64,000 bases of DNA from Rhizobium sp. NZLR1 (GCF_017357385.1 NZ_CP071633.1:620001-684000); one strand, 5' to 3'. Shown: positions 33,579 through 43,198, counted from the first letter of the stretch. The notes: a model not told the origin generated them from the letters alone. Numbers and translations: made by a program.

Positions 33579-34002
33579 GATCTGTCTCCTTTGTGTCCAT
33601 GTGACGGAATGGCTTCTGCGGCGGTGGCGCCTTTGGAAGCAGGCATTGGATGCAGATCGGCCGAAAAGGTTCCCGGAAATTTTTGCAGGCAAGCGGCGCC
33701 TCATCGGCGTCGGCCGCCGCCAAGCCCCTCGGATCACCAGCAGCTTTCGAAACGCGTGGCAGGCCGCCCAATCATAGTCAAAAATACGTCGATGCTATCC
33801 GTTTCGCGCGCAAAACATCCGACCGGGGATGGCGCCGAAGCACTTTTTTTAAGCCTTGCCGCCTTGGATGGGATCGCGCTTGTCACGGGGACAGCGGCAC
33901 GATTGGTCGGCAGGGATACGGGAATACGACATGGTCCATAGCAGTTGTGCACTTATGATCCGCCGCTGGTTCTACGGCTGCGGTGTATTGCGTTAAGGCT
34001 CG
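33579..34002. other. gene-free divergent intergenic region
   Basis: 424 bp between the DUF4142 operon (minus) and the HAMP-like pseudogene (plus). Both promoters must lie here. A GGGAACC on the minus strand near 33667-33674 resembles an ECF -35 element, but no matching -10 is seen at the right distance. No gene or repeat is recognised. Confidence 0.5.
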
Positions 34003-34584
34003 ATGTGCATGGTCGAGACAACGAACGGTTCGGGTTGGAATGCGGCGCATCAGGATCGAGTTCCCGATGATCCCGGCAGCATTGAAGCGCCAACTGATCT
34101 CAAAGATCAGAAAGACAGATTCTGCGCGGAGATCGCGGCATTGGCGACGGCTGTCCTGAGCGGAGATCTGACGCGGCGGATGAATGCCGACTACGCCGAT
34201 CCGGATCTCTCCCGTTCGGCTGTCATCCTCAATGAGCTGATCGTGTCGATTGACGATAACTTGTCCGATTTCAACGATGCGATGGCCGCTCTCGCCCACG
34301 GGGATCTCCATTGAGGCATGCGGGACAAACATCGCGGCGCCTTCGGACAATTGCAGAAGAACTTCAATCTCGCCCTGGCGACGGTCCGCACCGTGCTGGG
34401 CGAACAGGGTTCGGGCCCGTTCACGGAGAAGGCGACGAAATTTCGCCGGATGCTGGCGGGCTTCAGATCGAATGGGGTCGCTTTCGAAATCCGGATCTCC
34501 GATGAAGATTCACGGCCAATTCCTTCGCCTCCCCATGATCTCTGGCTGAAACTTGCCGATGCGCTGGATGGCTTCTCAGCCTGA
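34003..34584 (+). pseudogene. HAMP-like chemoreceptor fragment interrupted by in-frame TGA
   Basis: A single frame of 193 codons is broken only by TGA at 34312-34314. Before it: GDLTRRMNADYADPDLSRSA and ALAHGDLH. After it: GMRDKHRGAFGQLQKNFNLA. Both halves look like the tandem HAMP region of rhizobial methyl-accepting proteins, where G-D-L-x-R-x-M is expected, so CGA (Arg) to TGA is the likely lesion. There are no membrane helices and no signalling domain. An AAGG precedes the ATG. It is either a relic or a split pair of short polypeptides. Confidence 0.65.
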
Positions 34585-34640
34585 ACATTGACCGCGCCAC
34601 AACTGCAATAGCCGTTGTGGCACGGTGATGTGTTTCGTCG

Positions 34641-36086
34641 TCAGAAGGGGTAATGCTGGGCGGAATCCTCGATCGTGATCCAGCGCAGGTCGGTGAATTC
34701 GGCGATCGCCGCCTTGCCGCCGAAGCGGCCGTAGCCGCTGCCCTTGACGCCGCCGAAGGGCATCTGCGCCTCGTCGTGCAGCGTTGGGCCGTTGATGTGG
34801 CAGATGCCGGATTCGATCCGGGCCGCAACTGCCATCGCCCGTTGCACGTTACGGCTGAAGACGGCCGACGACAGGCCGTATTCGGTATCGTTGGCGATGC
34901 GGATCGCTTCTTCCTCGCCGGAGACGCGAATGATCGGCTTGACCGGGCCGAAGGATTCTTCCGCATAGACGCGCATGTCGGATGTGACGTGATCGAGCAG
35001 CGTCGCCTCGACCACGGTGCCGGAGCGCTTGCCGCCGGCTACGAGTTTTGCCCCCTTGGCCGTCGCATCGGCGATCAGCTCTTCCATCTTTTTGGCTGCA
35101 TCGAGGCTGATCAGCGAACCGAGAACGACATGGCCGCGTGGGTCGCCTGCCGGCAGCTGGCTGGCGCGGGCGGCCAGCTTGGCGACGAACTGATCGGCGA
35201 TCGTCGCGTCGACGATGATCCGCTCCGTCGACATGCAGATCTGGCCCTGATGCATGAAGGCGCCGAAAATGGCGGCATTGACGGCGCCGTCGATATCGGC
35301 GTCGTCGAGGATAACCAGCGGCGCCTTGCCGCCGAGTTCGAGGAGAGCGGGTTTGAGATGCCTGCCGCAGGTCTCGGCGATGATCCTGCCGACTTTGGTC
35401 GATCCGGTGAAGTTCACGCGCTTGACCGCGGGATGGGCAATCAGCGCGGCGACGATCTCAGGCGCATCTTCGGGCGCGTTGGTAAGAACGTTGATGACGC
35501 CAGCTGGCAGGCCGGCCTCGGTCAGCACTGTGGCGATTAGCCGGTGTGTGCCCGGGCATTGTTCGGATGCCTTGAGGATGACGGTGTTGCCGCAGGCGAT
35601 TGGCATGGCGATGGCGCGGGTGGCGAGAATGACGGGCGCGTTCCAGGGAGCGATCGCCAGGCAGACGCCGGCCGCCTGGCGAACGCCCATGGCGAGCGTG
35701 CCGGGCTTGTCGGACGGGATGATTTCGCCTGATATCTGCGTCGTCATGGCGCCGGCCTCGCGCAGGATATTGGCGGCGAGCATGACGTTGAAGCCGGCCC
35801 AGGGCGCGGTCGCGCCGGTTTCCTCGATCATCAGCCGGGTAAATTCGCCCACTTTGGAATCCATGATGTCGGCAGCCTTCATCAGGATGGCGCGGCGCTG
35901 GCCAGGGCCGGTCTTTGACCAGGCGCCGAAGGCGACGGCGGCGGCATCGACGGCCGCGGCAACGTCTTCCAGATTGGCGGCGGCGGCGCGGCTTGCGAGC
36001 TTCTCGGTGAAGGGATCTAGGCGGTCGTAGGTCCGGCCGCCGGAGGCTGCGCGGTCCGCGCCGTTGATGAGGAGGGAAATATTCAT
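34641..36086 (-). CDS. aldehyde dehydrogenase, vanillin/salicylaldehyde type (copy A)
   Basis: 481 residues with the complete ALDH active site (APWNAPVIL, LLELGGKAPL, and the catalytic Cys in HQGQICMSTE). The MSTERI and GDPRGHVVLGSLI pattern fits vanillin/salicylaldehyde dehydrogenases, which oxidise aromatic aldehydes to acids with NAD. It is the last gene of the 34641-43198 operon, 23 bp after the SDR stop. A close relative is the first gene of the same operon. Confidence 0.85.
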   Translation of the reverse strand: MNISLLINGADRAASGGRTYDRLDPFTEKLASRAAAANLEDVAAAVDAAAVAFGAWSKTGPGQRRAILMKAADIMDSKVGEFTRLMIEETGATAPWAGFNVMLAANILREAGAMTTQISGEIIPSDKPGTLAMGVRQAAGVCLAIAPWNAPVILATRAIAMPIACGNTVILKASEQCPGTHRLIATVLTEAGLPAGVINVLTNAPEDAPEIVAALIAHPAVKRVNFTGSTKVGRIIAETCGRHLKPALLELGGKAPLVILDDADIDGAVNAAIFGAFMHQGQICMSTERIIVDATIADQFVAKLAARASQLPAGDPRGHVVLGSLISLDAAKKMEELIADATAKGAKLVAGGKRSGTVVEATLLDHVTSDMRVYAEESFGPVKPIIRVSGEEEAIRIANDTEYGLSSAVFSRNVQRAMAVAARIESGICHINGPTLHDEAQMPFGGVKGSGYGRFGGKAAIAEFTDLRWITIEDSAQHYPF

Positions 36087-36109
36087 CTGGGGTCTCCTGA
36101 GGGAAAGAA

Positions 36110-36895
36110 CTAGAAGCCGAGGACTTCGGCGTTGATGGATGCTTCGAGGCCGCCGTCGGTGGCTAGATTGGCGCCGTTGATCCAGCGCCCGCCGTCAGAG
36201 CAGAGGAAGAGCACGGCGGGCGCGATATCGGCGGCGGTGCCGGCGCGGCCGACGCGGGTAATGTCGCTGTCGACCCTGGCGTCGCCGAGCACGGCGCGGA
36301 ACTGTTTAAGGATCGGCGTTTCCACCGGCCCGGGGCTGACCGCATTGACCCGGATGCCACGGTTCTTGAACAATGGTTGGTGGGCCGCGCGCATGGTCCA
36401 GAGTAGGAGCAGTTCCTTGGAGAGCGGGTAGCCTTGCTCGTCCTTGAGGCCGTGTTCGCGAACGATCGCCGCCACATCGGGAAAGCCCTCGATTGATGTC
36501 AGCGACTTTGCTCGCTCGAGATTGGCGCGCCAACCGTAGCCGGCGATCGAGGCGACGTTGACGATGGCGCTGCCTTCGCGCAGGCGGGGTGCCACGGCTT
36601 CCGACAGGGCGCGAAGACCGTAGAAGTTGACCGCGAGCGTCGCGACGACGCCGGTGCTGCCGGAAAGGCCGGCGACATTGGCGAGCGCATCCAGGCGCGT
36701 CGGGAGCCGTGCAACGATCTCGGCAACGCCCGATGGCGTGGACAGATCGCCCGTGATGAAGGCGGCGCCTCCATTGGCCGGCTCGCGCACATCGACACCG
36801 ATGACCTCGGCGCCCATCTGGCCGGCCAGTTCCGCCGTCCGGGCGCCGATGCCGGAAGCCACTCCGGTTACCAGGATTGTTTTACCAAAAAGCAT
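36110..36895 (-). CDS. SDR, coniferyl-alcohol dehydrogenase-like
   Basis: 261 residues. TGVASGIG opens the Rossmann fold; the active-site pair is Y-x-x-x-K in GYPLSKELL. The long insert between VNVASIAGYGW and the tyrosine (NLERAKSLTSIEGF) is a feature of coniferyl-alcohol/3-alpha-hydroxysteroid-type SDRs. GAAAGG lies 9 bp before the ATG at 36895, so this is preferred to the GTG at 36904. With the aromatic ALDHs and importer it could oxidise coniferyl-type alcohols to aldehydes. Confidence 0.82.
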   Translation of the reverse strand: MLFGKTILVTGVASGIGARTAELAGQMGAEVIGVDVREPANGGAAFITGDLSTPSGVAEIVARLPTRLDALANVAGLSGSTGVVATLAVNFYGLRALSEAVAPRLREGSAIVNVASIAGYGWRANLERAKSLTSIEGFPDVAAIVREHGLKDEQGYPLSKELLLLWTMRAAHQPLFKNRGIRVNAVSPGPVETPILKQFRAVLGDARVDSDITRVGRAGTAADIAPAVLFLCSDGGRWINGANLATDGGLEASINAEVLGF

Positions 36896-36931
36896 CAACG
36901 TCACCTTTCACAATAGAATCCGGAAGCCGGC

Positions 36932-37957
36932 TCATTCTTCCCATTTGATCTTATTCGGACCGGGCAATTTCAGCCGGTAGCCGACGGGAAGAAGTTGCAG
37001 GTCGAAGCGGCGCTCGATTTCGCCCCAGAGGCCGCGCGGCAGGTAGAGCGAGAAAATCAGGGCGGTGGCGCCGAGGCCGATCAGGTACCACACGCCGGCT
37101 CCGCCGAAGAAGGTCTCGATCATGAAGAACAGGACGGCGCCGATGATCGCGCCTTCGAACTTGCCGATCCCGCCGACCAGCACCATGAAGATCATGTAGG
37201 CCGTCCATTGGACGCTGAAATAAGTCTTCGGCTGGAAGGTGGTGGCAGTCGCCAGCCACAGGCCTCCGGCGATCGCGATGCCGAAGGCGGCGAGCACGAA
37301 GAGCAGCCTCTTGGTGGCGATCACACGCACGCCGACCGAGGTCGCCGCCTCTTCATTGTCGCGGATCGCCTGCATGGCCGCGCCGGCGCGGCTGCGCATC
37401 AGCATGAAGAGCGCACCGAGCAGGGCGGTCATGGACGCGAGCGCAAGCCAGTAGATTGTCGCCCGCCGCGTGCCGCTGTCATAGACGTTGAGCGAGATCA
37501 GCGAGGTTCCGGTTTCTCCCTGGATCAGCCGGTCGAGGTTGACGAGCAGGTGGGCGAGTTCGGCGATGACCCACATGCCGATCGCGAACTCGCCGCCCTT
37601 CAGCCGCAGCATGAACAGCGAAAGCGGGATCGACAGCGCGCCGGTCACGATCGCGGCCGCAAAGAGCGCGATGAACGGATCGAGCCCGGCATCGGCGAGC
37701 CGAATGGTGAAGTAGGCGCCGAGCCCGAAGAACACCTGTTGGCCGACCGAAACCAGCCCGCCAAAACCGGCGAGCGCATTCCACATGGCAGCAAGAATTA
37801 CGTAGATGAACAGGGCCGTCATCCGGTCGATCGCGCCGGCGCCGAGGACGGCGGGGGCGAAGATCAGCAGGACAAGCACCGCGGCCATGGAGCCAAGCGC
37901 CACCCGCGACGATTTCGTCCAGCGTTCTATCGATATGCCGTTGGAGACAAAGGTCAT
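36932..37957 (-). CDS. branched-chain-type ABC transporter permease (LivM-like)
   Basis: 341 residues, about nine to ten membrane helices, and a LivM-type core (GQQVFFGLGAYFTIRL and the coupling segment AIRDNEEAATSVGVRV). The ATG overlaps the LivH stop by 4 bp, so translation is coupled. It belongs to the high-affinity HAAT family that imports branched-chain amino acids but also many aromatic acids. Operon context favours an aromatic substrate. Confidence 0.93.
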   Translation of the reverse strand: MTFVSNGISIERWTKSSRVALGSMAAVLVLLIFAPAVLGAGAIDRMTALFIYVILAAMWNALAGFGGLVSVGQQVFFGLGAYFTIRLADAGLDPFIALFAAAIVTGALSIPLSLFMLRLKGGEFAIGMWVIAELAHLLVNLDRLIQGETGTSLISLNVYDSGTRRATIYWLALASMTALLGALFMLMRSRAGAAMQAIRDNEEAATSVGVRVIATKRLLFVLAAFGIAIAGGLWLATATTFQPKTYFSVQWTAYMIFMVLVGGIGKFEGAIIGAVLFFMIETFFGGAGVWYLIGLGATALIFSLYLPRGLWGEIERRFDLQLLPVGYRLKLPGPNKIKWEE

Positions 37958-38868
37958 GTCGGGCTCCGGAGACGTGCACGAAGGTTGAAAAACGCACCGA
38001 GCTTGTCGAGTTGAGGCATGCCGAAGCGGGACAGCCTGATGAAAAGTACCAGCAGAAATACGGCGTGGCCGCCAATCAGGAAGCCTTGCGGATGCAATTG
38101 CGCACCGAGCGATTGGGCAAGGCCAAGAACGATGCCGCCGGCAAGCGTGCCCCACAGCGATCCCGCTCCGCCGATGACAGCCGTCTCGAAAGCGAAGAGA
38201 AGCTGCGGGCCGCCGGCATAGGGGCTGAAAGTTGCCCGCATCCCGAGAAAGGCCCCGGCAATCCCGATGGTGACCATGGTGATCGCGGTGGCGACGGCAT
38301 TGACCCTGCGCGCATCGATGCCGACCAGCCCTGCCGTATCGGGATCCTCGGCCGTGGCGCGGATGGCGCGGCCGAGCGCAAAGCGGCCGAGGAAAAACTG
38401 CAGCCCCCCGAGAATGAAGACTGCCGTCACCATCATCATGACGGCAAGCTTGCCGACGAAGATGTGGCCCGGCAACTGCCAGGACGCATAGGACAGGTTG
38501 CCGATGAAGGGCGCGAGCGACCGTGTGTCGGCGCCGAACTGCTCAAACAGCAGGTTGTCGATGACGATCGACAGGCCGAAGGTTGTGAGGATCGGCAGCA
38601 GCGTCCCGCCACGGGCGCTGCGTTCCAGAATGAATCGCTGCAGCAGCCAGCCGAGGATCGCCATGACGGGCAGCACGATCAGCAGGCCGGCGAAAGGCGG
38701 AATGCCGGCCTTGGCGGCAAGCAGCCACAGCCCATATGCGGCCGCGACCGCCAGGCTGCCATGGGCGAGATTGATGATCCGCATGACGGAGAACATGAAG
38801 GACAGGCCGCAGGCGATGACGGCGTAGTAGCCCCCGAGCAGAATGCCCTGGATCAGAGTGTTGATCAT
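37954..38868 (-). CDS. branched-chain-type ABC transporter permease (LivH-like)
   Basis: 304 residues with the LivH N-terminus (LIQGILLGGYYAVIACGLS), NLAHGSLAVAAAYG, and the coupling segment AIRATAEDPDTAGLVGI. The start at 38868 overlaps the LivF stop by 4 bp; the longer frame upstream lies inside livF. It partners the LivM-like protein as the membrane channel. Confidence 0.93.
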   Translation of the reverse strand: MINTLIQGILLGGYYAVIACGLSFMFSVMRIINLAHGSLAVAAAYGLWLLAAKAGIPPFAGLLIVLPVMAILGWLLQRFILERSARGGTLLPILTTFGLSIVIDNLLFEQFGADTRSLAPFIGNLSYASWQLPGHIFVGKLAVMMMVTAVFILGGLQFFLGRFALGRAIRATAEDPDTAGLVGIDARRVNAVATAITMVTIGIAGAFLGMRATFSPYAGGPQLLFAFETAVIGGAGSLWGTLAGGIVLGLAQSLGAQLHPQGFLIGGHAVFLLVLFIRLSRFGMPQLDKLGAFFNLRARLRSPT

Positions 38869-39593
38869 GATGCGCTCCTTTCGCCGGCGGCCCGGTGCAA
38901 TCCGAAATAGGCCTGGGTGACGTGCTCGCGAGTGACGGCTGCGGCCGGCCTGTCGAGGACGATGCGTCCTTCCAGCATGCAGATGACGCGGCTTGCCACG
39001 CTCATGGCGCGGGCAAGGTCCTGCTCTACGAGCACGATGGTCGTTCCCGAGGTCAGCAATGCCTGCAGTTGGGCGTAGACGCGATCGACGACCAGAGGCG
39101 AAAGTCCGAGCGAGACTTCGTCCAGCAGAAGAATATCGGGATTGCTCATCAGCGCCCGGCCGATGGCAGTCGCCTGCTGTTCCCCGCCCGAGAGATGCCC
39201 GGTCTTTGCGTGGCGGCGGGGTTTGAGGTTCGGGAAGGCGTCGAGGACGCGGTCGACGCTCCATTCACCCTTGCGGCCGCAGCTCTTTCCGAGAAGCAGG
39301 TTCTCTTCCACGGTCATCTGCGAGAAAAGGCGCCGGCCTTCCGGCACCAGGGCAATGCCCTTGGCGATCCGTTTGTGGGACGGGACGGCGGCCAGGTCTT
39401 CATCGTTGAGAAGGACTTGGCCGGAGCATGGAAGATGGGCGCCGGCGATCGATCTGAGCAGCGTCGTCTTGCCCGCGCCGTTGGCGCCGACCAGTGCCAG
39501 CACCTCACTCTTGGCAATATCGAAACTGACGCCGCGCACCGCCTGAAGCAGGCCGTGGCGGACGTCGAGGTCGCGGATGGAGAGAAGGCTCAT
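38865..39593 (-). CDS. branched-chain-type ABC transporter ATPase (LivF-like)
   Basis: 242 residues. Walker A is GANGAGKTT, the signature is LSGGEQQ and Walker B is ILLLDEVSLGLSP. The short C-terminus is the LivF form. Its start overlaps the LivG stop by 4 bp. Energises the import complex. Confidence 0.94.
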   Translation of the reverse strand: MSLLSIRDLDVRHGLLQAVRGVSFDIAKSEVLALVGANGAGKTTLLRSIAGAHLPCSGQVLLNDEDLAAVPSHKRIAKGIALVPEGRRLFSQMTVEENLLLGKSCGRKGEWSVDRVLDAFPNLKPRRHAKTGHLSGGEQQATAIGRALMSNPDILLLDEVSLGLSPLVVDRVYAQLQALLTSGTTIVLVEQDLARAMSVASRVICMLEGRIVLDRPAAAVTREHVTQAYFGLHRAAGERSAS

Positions 39594-40342
39594 GCGGGTG
39601 TCCCTCCGAGATAGGCCTTGACCACCTCCGCATTGCTCATGACCATTTTCGGCTCGCCGTCGGCGATAATCCTGCCCGCGTCCATGCAGATCAGCCGTTC
39701 CGCCACCTGCAGAAGGATATGGACGATGTGCTCGATCCAGACGATGCCGATACCGCGGCGGCGCAATTCGAGGATGGTTTCGACGAGCTCGCTCGCCTCG
39801 CCATCGGTCAGTCCTCCGCCGATCTCGTCGAGCAGCAACAGCCTCGGCTGCGTGGCCAGCGCACGGGCAAGCTCCAGGCGTTTGCGATCGAGAAGGCCGA
39901 GCGTGTCGGCCGGGCGGTTGGCGACGTCGAGCATGCCGCAGAGCGACAGCGAATCCACCACCCGCTGATATGCTTCGTCGCGGCTTGCGGCATTGCCGTG
40001 CGATGCGGCGACGAAGACGTTTTCGAAGGTCGTCATGCCGCTGAAGGGTTTGGGAACCTGATGGGTCCGGACGAGCCCGGAGCGGCAGCGCTCCGCCGCC
40101 GTCCGGCTCGTGACATCGGCGCCATCGAAGGTGACGGTTCCCGCACTTGGCGGGAAGGCGCCGGCGAGCACGCTGAGCAGCGTCGTCTTGCCCGCGCCAT
40201 TCGGCCCGACGATGCCGACCGCGTCGCCATCGCCCATGGAAAAATCCAGGTTTTCCAGGACGACGAGCGCGCCGAACTGCTTGTGGATCCCCTTGGCCGA
40301 GAGAAAGGCTCCCCCCGGCCGATTTTGAGCTAGCTGCTGCAC
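39590..40342 (-). CDS. branched-chain-type ABC transporter ATPase (LivG-like)
   Basis: 250 residues. Walker A GPNGAGKTT; Walker B LLLLDEIGGGLTD; the LivG-specific C-terminal IEHIVHILLQVAERLICMD. The usual LSGG signature region reads LGLLDRKRLELARAL, as in many LivG proteins. It starts just beyond the binding-protein stop, next to a 7-bp triple repeat. Confidence 0.93.
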   Translation of the reverse strand: MQQLAQNRPGGAFLSAKGIHKQFGALVVLENLDFSMGDGDAVGIVGPNGAGKTTLLSVLAGAFPPSAGTVTFDGADVTSRTAAERCRSGLVRTHQVPKPFSGMTTFENVFVAASHGNAASRDEAYQRVVDSLSLCGMLDVANRPADTLGLLDRKRLELARALATQPRLLLLDEIGGGLTDGEASELVETILELRRRGIGIVWIEHIVHILLQVAERLICMDAGRIIADGEPKMVMSNAEVVKAYLGGTPA

Positions 40343-40363
40343 TATCCGTTATCCGTTATCCGT
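40343..40363. repeat. TATCCGT triple tandem repeat
   Basis: Three perfect copies of a 7-mer (40343-40349, 40350-40356, 40357-40363) span the binding-protein stop codon and the gap to the LivG-like start. Slippage here would alter the last residue, stop position or spacing. Confidence 0.9.
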
Positions 40364-41675
40364 TATAAGCGATGAGCTTGGCGCCGACCGGCACATTGGG
40401 GTCGGTGGCGTTTTCGGTGACGACATAGTCGAGCGCGAATTTCGAGCCCTCTGCCGCCTTCACCCATTGCGTGCCGATGATCGGCCCGGGAGAGACGTTG
40501 GCGACCGGGCCGCTGGTGAAGTCGACCTTGCCGGCGATCGTCGTCGTCTTCAGCGTGCTGATCGCTTTGGCCACTGCCTCTTTGCTCTTGACGTCGGTAC
40601 TGGCCTTCAGCGCATCGAAGCCTGCATCGAGAAGTGCAAGGCTGGCGCCGAGCTGCTGTGTCCACTGTTTGCCGCTTGCCGTTTCGTAGCCGTCTGCGAG
40701 CTCGGTTCCGGACACGCCCGTCAGCGTCGATTTGTAGGGGAAGGCCTTATGCCAGTAGGCGGCGCTGCCAATGTTCAAGCCGAGGTCGCCGAGCGCCTCG
40801 ATGTCGGAAGGAAACAGCCCCGTCTTGGCGACCTGGCAGATCTTGATCTGCTGGGTAAGGCCCTGTTGCGCGGCCTGACGCCAGAAGGCGGCGAAATCTG
40901 GCGGTATCGGGAACGAGTTGAAGATCTCGACGCCCTCCTGCCGGAAGAGAGCGATCTGCGCCGTAAAATCGGTGGTTCCGGTTTCATAGGCGCCGGGATC
41001 GACGATGGTGAAGCCCGCCTTGGCAAGCGCCGGCGCCAGATGGGTGCGGATCGCATTGCCATCGGCGTCGTTTGGATACATGACGCCGACCTTCTTGTTG
41101 GTCTCGATCAGGTTCCATTGCGAAACATAGGCCTTGTGGAACTCTTCGACGCCGAAGCCGAAATGATAGGTCCACTTGAACGGTGAAGGCGCGCCCGGCT
41201 TGGCGCCGCGACCGAAATACCAGGCTTCCCAGGGCATGACTGTCGAGAGGCAGGGAATACCGGCCGCTTCACAGGCGTCGGCCACCGGATTGATGGTTTC
41301 GGGCGTCGAGACGGCGAGCATCAGGTCGATCGCCTTGTTGTTGATCAGGTCCTTCGCCAGTTGGCCGGCGCGCGAGGGATCGGACTGGGTGTCCTGGTCG
41401 AGGATCTCCACCTTCCAGGTCTTGCCGCCCGCCTGCAGGCCGTTCGCCAGCGCCTTGCGCGCGAGGTCGAGCACGTAACCGTCGGTCTCGCCGAAGCCGC
41501 CGAGCGGGCCGGTGCGCGGGCTGATGAAGCCGACCTTCAGCGTATCGCCGCTCTGAGCGAAGGCCGTGCGACCGGAGAGCGCCAGTGCTGTTCCGCCCGC
41601 TGCGGCCGATGCGATGAAAGAGCGGCGGGTGAGCGATGCTGCGTTGAATTTTCCGTTGCGGAAAATGCCGTTCAT
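40356..41675 (-). CDS. ABC transporter substrate-binding protein, LivK-like (Tat signal)
   Basis: 439 residues. A twin-arginine-type leader (LTRRSFIASAAAGGTALALSG) is followed by a Peripla_BP_6 domain (VGFISPRTGPLGGFG; VGVMYPNDADGNAIR). Large HAAT-family binding proteins of this kind bind aromatic or amide ligands as often as leucine. GGGAGG upstream supports the ATG at 41675. It supplies the ligand for the LivHMGF-like complex. Confidence 0.92.
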   Translation of the reverse strand: MNGIFRNGKFNAASLTRRSFIASAAAGGTALALSGRTAFAQSGDTLKVGFISPRTGPLGGFGETDGYVLDLARKALANGLQAGGKTWKVEILDQDTQSDPSRAGQLAKDLINNKAIDLMLAVSTPETINPVADACEAAGIPCLSTVMPWEAWYFGRGAKPGAPSPFKWTYHFGFGVEEFHKAYVSQWNLIETNKKVGVMYPNDADGNAIRTHLAPALAKAGFTIVDPGAYETGTTDFTAQIALFRQEGVEIFNSFPIPPDFAAFWRQAAQQGLTQQIKICQVAKTGLFPSDIEALGDLGLNIGSAAYWHKAFPYKSTLTGVSGTELADGYETASGKQWTQQLGASLALLDAGFDALKASTDVKSKEAVAKAISTLKTTTIAGKVDFTSGPVANVSPGPIIGTQWVKAAEGSKFALDYVVTENATDPNVPVGAKLIAYNG

Positions 41676-41746
41676 GAAATCATTCCTCCCTCTTGATGCT
41701 GGCCTCTTGGGCCTGCTCCCATTGTTCATCCCGCCCGATCTGGTGA

Positions 41747-43198
41747 TTAGATCGGGTAGTGCCGTTTTCCCGATGCCATGGTGATCCATCTCAGCTCGGT
41801 GAATTCGTCGATCGCGGCCTTGCCGCCGAAGCGCCCGTAGCCGCTCGATTTGACGCCGCCGAACGGCATCTGCGGCTCGTCGGAAACTGTGGCCTCATTG
41901 ATGTGGCAGATGCCGGATTCGAGCCGCATGGCAACGGCAAGCGCGGCACTGACGTCGGCGCTGAAGACGGCGGCCGAGAGCCCGTATTCGTTGTCGTTGG
42001 CGACCGTCACGGCCTCGTCAACGCTGCCGACCCTGACGATCGCCGCGACAGGCCCGAAGCTCTCCTCACGGTAGATGCGCATGGCCGGCGTCACGTGATC
42101 GATGACGGTCGCGTCCATCAGCGTCCCGTGGGCCTGACCGCCGCAGACGAGGACTGCACCCTTCTGCAGCGCGTCGTCGATAAGCGACCTGACGCGGCGC
42201 ACGGCCTCTGCGTTGATCAGCGTCCCGAGCGGCGTGTTGCCGTCCCCTGGGTGGCCTGCAACGAGGGTCGCGGCTTTCGTCCCGAACTTGCCGACGAAGT
42301 GGTCGGCGATCTCGTCCATCAGGATGATCCGCTCCGTCGACATGCAGATCTGGCCCTGGTTCATGAAGGCGCCGAAGGCGGCGGCGCTGACGGCCTCGTC
42401 GATATCGGCGTCGGCAAGCACGATGAACGGTGCCTTGCCGCCGAGTTCGAGCAGGCAGCGCTTCAAATGCCTTGCCGAGGCTTCGGCGATGATCCTGCCG
42501 ACACGCGTGGAACCGGTGAAATTGATGCGGCGCACGGCCGGATGGGCGATCAGGGCGGCGACGACTGCGGCGGCATCGCTCGGCGCATTGGAGACGACAT
42601 TGACGACGCCGCGCGGGAAACCGGCGTCACGCATGATGTCGCCGATCAGGCCATGGGTCTTCGGGCAGAGTTCGGAGGCCTTCAGGACAACGGTGTTGCC
42701 GCAGGCAAGCGGCATGGCGACGGCGCGGGTGCCGAGAATGATCGGCGCGTTCCAGGGGGCAATGCCGACGCAGACGCCTGCCGGCTGGCGCACGGCCATA
42801 GCGAGGCTGCCGGGAATGCCCGACGGAATGAGTTCGCCTGATATTTGCGTGGTCATCGCCGCCGCCTCGCGAAGAATATCGGCGCCGAGCCCGCAATTGA
42901 TCGCCGCCCATTGGGCGGTGGCGCCGGTTTCGCCGGTCATGGCGGCAATGAGCTCCGGCGTGCGGGCCTCCAGCAGATCGGCGGCGGCATTCAGAAGCCG
43001 GCGCCGTTCGCCGGGGCCGGTCTGTGACCAGTCGGGAAAGGCGGCTGCGGCCGCATTGGCTGCCCGCGTCATGTCGGCGACGGATCCCGCCGAAGCAATC
43101 GTTGCGACATCGCCGGTCAGCGGATCCATGCGTTCGAAGGTGGCCCCCTCGAAAGCCTCCATCGCCTCGTTATTGATCATCAGCTTTGCCGAAAACAC
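41747..43198 (-). CDS. aldehyde dehydrogenase, vanillin/salicylaldehyde type (copy B)
   Basis: About 483 residues with ALDH motifs (APWNAPIIL, LLELGGKAPF, and catalytic Cys in NQGQICMSTE) nearly identical to copy A at 34641-36086. The start is uncertain: GTG 43198 (after GGTGGGTGAAACA) makes it collinear with copy A; ATG 43180 is the alternative, and the frame stays open to 43408 without family-like sequence. It is the first gene of the eight-gene operon, divergent from the AraC gene. Confidence 0.86.
   Translation of the reverse strand: MFSAKLMINNEAMEAFEGATFERMDPLTGDVATIASAGSVADMTRAANAAAAAFPDWSQTGPGERRRLLNAAADLLEARTPELIAAMTGETGATAQWAAINCGLGADILREAAAMTTQISGELIPSGIPGSLAMAVRQPAGVCVGIAPWNAPIILGTRAVAMPLACGNTVVLKASELCPKTHGLIGDIMRDAGFPRGVVNVVSNAPSDAAAVVAALIAHPAVRRINFTGSTRVGRIIAEASARHLKRCLLELGGKAPFIVLADADIDEAVSAAAFGAFMNQGQICMSTERIILMDEIADHFVGKFGTKAATLVAGHPGDGNTPLGTLINAEAVRRVRSLIDDALQKGAVLVCGGQAHGTLMDATVIDHVTPAMRIYREESFGPVAAIVRVGSVDEAVTVANDNEYGLSAAVFSADVSAALAVAMRLESGICHINEATVSDEPQMPFGGVKSSGYGRFGGKAAIDEFTELRWITMASGKRHYPI

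Noticed and set aside
33660..33680. GGGAACC on the minus strand as an ECF/EcfG promoter for the DUF4142 operon
   Set aside because: No CGTT-like -10 element is found 16-17 bp downstream, so it was not called a promoter.
41759..42841. A 360-codon open frame on the plus strand
   Set aside because: Antisense to aldehyde dehydrogenase copy B; the real gene is on the minus strand.
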